A stretch of 64,000 nucleotides of DNA from Pannonibacter sp. XCT-53 (GTDB taxonomy: Bacteria > Pseudomonadota > Alphaproteobacteria > Rhizobiales > Stappiaceae): contig NZ_JAABLQ010000003.1 in the NCBI RefSeq assembly GCF_009915765.1, positions 1-64,000 of the forward strand. The letters are read 5' to 3'. Below the pieces are notes generated by a model that saw nothing but the letters and a program-made list of their open reading frames with translations, searched no databases and was not told the DNA's origin. Shown piece by piece: positions 59,198-64,000 of the stretch (position 1 is the first letter of the stretch; each line of letters starts with the position of its first letter). The position numbers and the translations under genes were made by a program.

Positions 59198-60334
59198 CTA
59201 ACTGCCGAGATTGTCGAGGAAATCCCTTACCCGGGCAAAGAACCCCGTCGATTCGGGATTGTTCTCGCCGGAGCTTTCCTTCTCGAACTCTGCCAGAAGC
59301 TCGCGCTGGCGCTTGGTGAGATTCGTCGGCGTTTCGACCGTCACCTGGATGTACATGTCGCCGTGCTGGCTGGAGCGCATGACCGGCATGCCCTTGCCCT
59401 TCAGGCGGAACTGCTTTCCGGTCTGGGTGCTCTCGGGAACCTTCACCCGCGTGGTGCCGCCGTCGACCGTCGGCACGTCGAACTGGCCCCCGAGTGCCGC
59501 CGTGGTCATCGAGATCGGCACGCGACAATAGAGATCGGCGCCGTCGCGCTGGAAGAACTCGTGCGGCTTGATCGACAGGAAGATGTAGAGATCGCCACTC
59601 GGCCCGCCGCGCAGGCCCGCCTCGCCTTCGCCGGCGACGCGGACACGGGTGCCGTCCTCGATGCCGGCGGGAATGTTGACGGAGAGCGTGCGCTCCTGCG
59701 TGACGCGCCCGACGCCACCGCAGTTGGTGCAGGGATCGGTGACGACCTGGCCACGGCCCTGGCAGCTCGGGCAGGTCCGCTCCAGCGTGAAGAAGCCCTG
59801 GGCCGCGCGCACCCTGCCCGAGCCGCCGCAGGTGCGGCAGGTGGTCGGGCTGGAGCCGGGCTTGGCTCCGGAGCCTCCGCAGGGCTGGCAGGTGATCGAG
59901 GTCGGCACCTCGATCTCGACCGTCTTGCCGGCGAAGGCCTCTTCCAGGGTGATCTCGAGATTGTAGCGCAGGTCGGCGCCGCGTTCACGGCCGCCGGAAC
60001 GGCGGCCGCCGCCACCCCCCATGCCGAAGAATTCCTCGAAGATGTCGGACATGGTGGAGGCGAAGTCGTGCGAATGCGCGCCGAAACCGCCACCGCCGCC
60101 GCCACCGTTCTCGAAGGCGGCATGGCCGAAGCGGTCGTAGGCCGCACGCTTCTGTCCGTCCTTCAGGACGTCATAGGCTTCGTTGACTTCCTTGAACAGG
60201 TCCTCGGCCGAGGCGTCGCCCGGATTGCGGTCCGGGTGGTATTGCATCGCGAGCTTGCGATAGGCGCTCTTCAGCGTCTTTTCATCCGCGCTGCGCGCAA
60301 CGCCCAGGACTTCGTAGTAATCGCGCTTTGCCAT
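59198..60334 (-). CDS. dnaJ: Chaperone protein DnaJ
   Basis: Co-chaperone that stimulates DnaK ATPase. The 378-residue type I protein has a J domain with the HPD tripeptide (MQYHPDRNPGD), a Gly/Phe region (FENGGGGGGGFGAH), and four CxxCxGxG zinc repeats (CQPCGGSGAK, CRTCGGSGRV, CPSCQGRGQV, CTNCGGVGRV). A C-terminal peptide-binding domain completes it. It follows dnaK by 182 bp with a strong hairpin between, so dnaK message is partly separated from dnaJ. Confidence 0.97.
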   Translation of the reverse strand: MAKRDYYEVLGVARSADEKTLKSAYRKLAMQYHPDRNPGDASAEDLFKEVNEAYDVLKDGQKRAAYDRFGHAAFENGGGGGGGFGAHSHDFASTMSDIFEEFFGMGGGGGRRSGGRERGADLRYNLEITLEEAFAGKTVEIEVPTSITCQPCGGSGAKPGSSPTTCRTCGGSGRVRAAQGFFTLERTCPSCQGRGQVVTDPCTNCGGVGRVTQERTLSVNIPAGIEDGTRVRVAGEGEAGLRGGPSGDLYIFLSIKPHEFFQRDGADLYCRVPISMTTAALGGQFDVPTVDGGTTRVKVPESTQTGKQFRLKGKGMPVMRSSQHGDMYIQVTVETPTNLTKRQRELLAEFEKESSGENNPESTGFFARVRDFLDNLGS

Positions 60335-60470
60335 ATCAGGGTACTCGCTGGATGCTCACGGGCACCCGGGGCGGCCACCTGTCAGCCACCATGCCCGCAG
60401 GGCCTCGCCTTGCGCCCAAGCGGCGCGACTGCCCGTCCGCTCTTTGCTGCAAATCCGTTCACATGCAATC

Positions 60471-60509
60471 GAAAACCGTCCGGCGCGGCCCGCATCGGAC
60501 CGCGCCGGA
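60471..60509 (-). terminator. Hairpin terminator between dnaK and dnaJ
   Basis: TCCGGCGCGG (60479-60488) / CCGCGCCGGA (60500-60509) with partial pairing inside. On the minus strand it is followed by CGGTTTTC. It may reduce read-through into dnaJ. Confidence 0.7.
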
Positions 60510-60516
60510 GCGTGTC

Positions 60517-62421
<1,905 letters not shown>

Positions 62422-62792
62422 TTCATCCTCTCTTTCCAGCAAACCGGAAGGACCCGAGACGGCGTCGATCCGGCCCCTATTCACGATGAGCCGCCAGCCT
62501 CCGGGCTGACATCGCGCTGCCTGCGCCGTTGCTGTCCGGGAGCTGCACCAGCTTTGGAGCATCTCCGGCACCGAAGGCCTGAAAGCGCGGGGCTTGACCG
62601 CTATATAGGTTGACGCGCGTTGGCCCGCAAGGCACTCGCCAATGGAGTTTCGCCGCTCCAGCAGTGGCGGGGAAACCTTCGCAAAGGGTTACCGAGGCGG
62701 CGGAAACAGCCGTTGCCCCCCGGCGGCGTGCCGGCCAGGTCAGGTCCGGGCAAGCCTCGCGCGGGGGCCACCAGTCAGAATGGGGAGACAGC
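62422..62792. other. Divergent dnaK/alkB control region
   Basis: This 371-bp gap holds no gene. It carries the dnaK heat-shock promoter at 62601-62631, a ~180-nt dnaK leader, and the alkB upstream region ending in a GGGGAGA ribosome-binding site. Confidence 0.6.
62601..62631 (-). promoter_or_regulatory. RpoH (sigma-32) type promoter of dnaK
   Basis: On the minus strand CTTG (62631-62628), an 18-bp spacer and CCTATATAG (62609-62601). This is a near-perfect match to the alphaproteobacterial heat-shock consensus, 180 bp before dnaK. Confidence 0.75.
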
Positions 62793-63545
62793 ATGGCCGC
62801 AGAGAACCGGGGAGACGGCGGGGCCGACGCCAATGCCAGAAACGGGGACGGTAACGGGGACGGTAACGGGGACCTTCACGGGCACCACGCCGGTCCGGCG
62901 CAGGGTCCGGCCACGCCGGGCGGCCGTCGACGCGCCAGCCTTCCGTCCGGGTTCCGCCATCTGCCCGGGCACTTCGACCGCCCGGCACAGGAAGCGCTGG
63001 TGGCCGAGCTGCGGCAGGTCATTACCGAGGCGCCGCTGTTCACACCGGTGATGCCGCGCACCGGCAAGCCCTTTTCGGTGCGCATGAGCAACTGCGGCCC
63101 GCTGGGCTGGGTGTCGGACCTGCGCGGCTACCGGTACCAGCCACTGCATCCGGTGACAGGTCGCCCCTGGCCGGCCATGCCGGCCGTGCTGACCGCGCTC
63201 TGGACCGAGCTGGCGCCGGACGCTCCGCCACCGGAAGCCTGCCTGATCAACTTCTATACGGGGGATGCGCGCATGGGGCTGCATCAGGACCGGGACGAGG
63301 ACACGTTCGACGCACCGGTGGTCTCCGTCTCGCTGGGCGACAGCGCCCTGTTCCGCATCGGCGGACAGAAGCGCAACGATCCGACCCTGTCGGTGCGGCT
63401 GGCCTCCGGAGACGTGGCCCTGCTGGGCGGCGCGGCACGTCTGGCCTTTCATGGCATCGACCGGCTCTATCCGGGCACCTCGACCCTGCTGCGGGACGGC
63501 GGACGGATCAACCTGACACTGAGACGGGTGACACGCGCCGCCTGA
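62793..63545 (+). CDS. alkB: Alpha-ketoglutarate-dependent DNA repair dioxygenase AlkB
   Basis: Removes 1-methyladenine and 3-methylcytosine from DNA by oxidative demethylation. The 250 residues hold the 2OG-Fe(II) site His164-x-Asp166 (GLHQDRDE) and His220 (AFHGIDR), with the 2OG-binding arginine pair in NLTLRR. VSVSLGDSALFRIGG is also typical. The first ~50 residues are a Gly/Asp/Asn-rich extension encoded in part by a 12-bp tandem repeat. GGGGAGA precedes the ATG at 62793. Divergent from dnaK. Confidence 0.94.
   Translation: MAAENRGDGGADANARNGDGNGDGNGDLHGHHAGPAQGPATPGGRRRASLPSGFRHLPGHFDRPAQEALVAELRQVITEAPLFTPVMPRTGKPFSVRMSNCGPLGWVSDLRGYRYQPLHPVTGRPWPAMPAVLTALWTELAPDAPPPEACLINFYTGDARMGLHQDRDEDTFDAPVVSVSLGDSALFRIGGQKRNDPTLSVRLASGDVALLGGAARLAFHGIDRLYPGTSTLLRDGGRINLTLRRVTRAA
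62843..62875 (+). repeat. 12-bp tandem repeat inside alkB
   Basis: About 2.7 copies of GGGGACGGTAAC, encoding the NGDGNGDGNGD run near residues 18-27. A site prone to in-frame length change. Confidence 0.7.
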
Positions 63546-63548
63546 GCG

Positions 63549-64000
63549 TCAGACCCAGGCCCGGAGAGCCAGCGCCGCCAGCGCGATCGCGATCACCCAC
63601 AGCGCCAGACGGCCCGAGCGGCTGTGGCGCGCCTCCGCCCGGCCGATGGCGTCGGCCGTGTCCGGATCGAAGCGCAGGCCCTTCTCGACCATCCGCTCCA
63701 TCTCCTGCGACAGCCGGCCGATGCGGTCGGCGAAGATCGGCAGGTCCGAGGCGATCCGGCCCAGCGCCGTCAGCCCGGAGCCGATGTCGCGCAGCCGTCC
63801 GACCGGGCCGAGGTTGCCGGCAATCCAGCCGGAGACGACGGGCTCGGCCGTGCGCCACATGTCGAGGCGCGGATTGAGCGTTCGCGCCACGCCCTCGACC
63901 ACCACCATGGTCTTCTGCAGCATGATCAGCTGCGGCTGCGTGCTCATCTGGAACAGTTCGGTGACCTCGAACAGCTGCGTCAGCAGGCGGGCCATGGAGA
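63549..64000 (-). CDS. ubiB: Ubiquinone biosynthesis protein UbiB, C-terminal part
   Basis: Runs off the right edge, so only the last ~150 codons are present. RLLTQLFEVTELFQMSTQPQLIMLQKTMVVVEGVARTLNPRLDMW is the conserved end of the UbiB/ABC1 atypical kinase, needed for coenzyme Q synthesis. The C-terminal membrane helix reads LALWVIAIALAALALRAW. Convergent with alkB, 3 bp away. Confidence 0.9.
   Translation of the reverse strand, partial: SMARLLTQLFEVTELFQMSTQPQLIMLQKTMVVVEGVARTLNPRLDMWRTAEPVVSGWIAGNLGPVGRLRDIGSGLTALGRIASDLPIFADRIGRLSQEMERMVEKGLRFDPDTADAIGRAEARHSRSGRLALWVIAIALAALALRAWV

Overview
The window is GC-rich, gene-dense bacterial DNA, almost all of it core chromosome. Gene content and order point to an alphaproteobacterium of the Hyphomicrobiales/Rhizobiales, perhaps near Stappia, Labrenzia or Pannonibacter. 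The supporting blocks are FYDLN-acid protein / aroA-cmk-rpsA, lnt-XRE-metK-trmB, rimP-nusA-ylxR-infB-rbfA-truB-rpsO-pnp, tsaB-rimI-fur-plsC-miaB-phoH-ybeY-hlyC, a yejA-type peptide importer, and a CtrA-like box. The family placement is inference; the gene identities come from motifs visible in the translations. No prophage, insertion sequence, CRISPR array or toxin-antitoxin module was seen.

Layout. 1-2.6 kb: tail of an ABC ATPase gene, a Na/Pi cotransporter-like gene and a cupin gene. 2.8-7.7 kb: tRNA-Ala, FYDLN-acid protein, then aroA-cmk-rpsA. 7.9-11.2 kb: HIT protein, nudC, a histidine-phosphatase-like protein and a lytic transglycosylase. 11.2-18.9 kb: a minus-strand peptide ABC importer with two substrate-binding proteins (yejA-yejA-yejB-yejE-yejF). 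19-25.4 kb: a CHASE-GGDEF cyclase, cytochrome c, kdsB, pheA, a PfkB kinase and an Lrp/DUF2000 pair. 25.4-26.9 kb: dapB-gpmA. 27-42.1 kb: the translation and RNA-metabolism supercluster from lnt down to pnp. 42.2-49.2 kb: a second minus-strand cluster from tsaB to hlyC. 49.3-53.7 kb: LysM protein, LOG protein, a PleD-like cyclase and a NifU-like protein. 53.9-57.6 kb: a universal stress protein and an hslV-membrane protein-hslU operon. 57.7-64 kb: FMN reductase, PmtA-like methyltransferase, dnaJ, dnaK, alkB and the end of ubiB.

How the parts work together. The 29.4-37.5 kb block carries ribosome maturation (rimP, rbfA), initiation (infB), transcription elongation (nusA), tRNA modification (truB), S15 and PNPase, read in one direction. 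hslV and dnaK are each preceded by a good match to an alphaproteobacterial heat-shock sigma (RpoH) promoter.

The most unusual signals are not genes. Three genes (Na/Pi cotransporter, rimP, universal stress protein) are followed by degenerate tandem repeats of 13-34 bp that begin on the stop codon, as if the gene end had been repeatedly duplicated. A fourth gene end (PfkB kinase) recurs 1177 bp downstream as an 82-bp copy, so that the Lrp-DUF2000 pair lies between the two copies. Other structured elements are a nested hairpin in the rimP leader, a long-stem hairpin before metK, a RIME-like palindromic repeat, and palindromic operator candidates before the PleD-like cyclase and pmtA.
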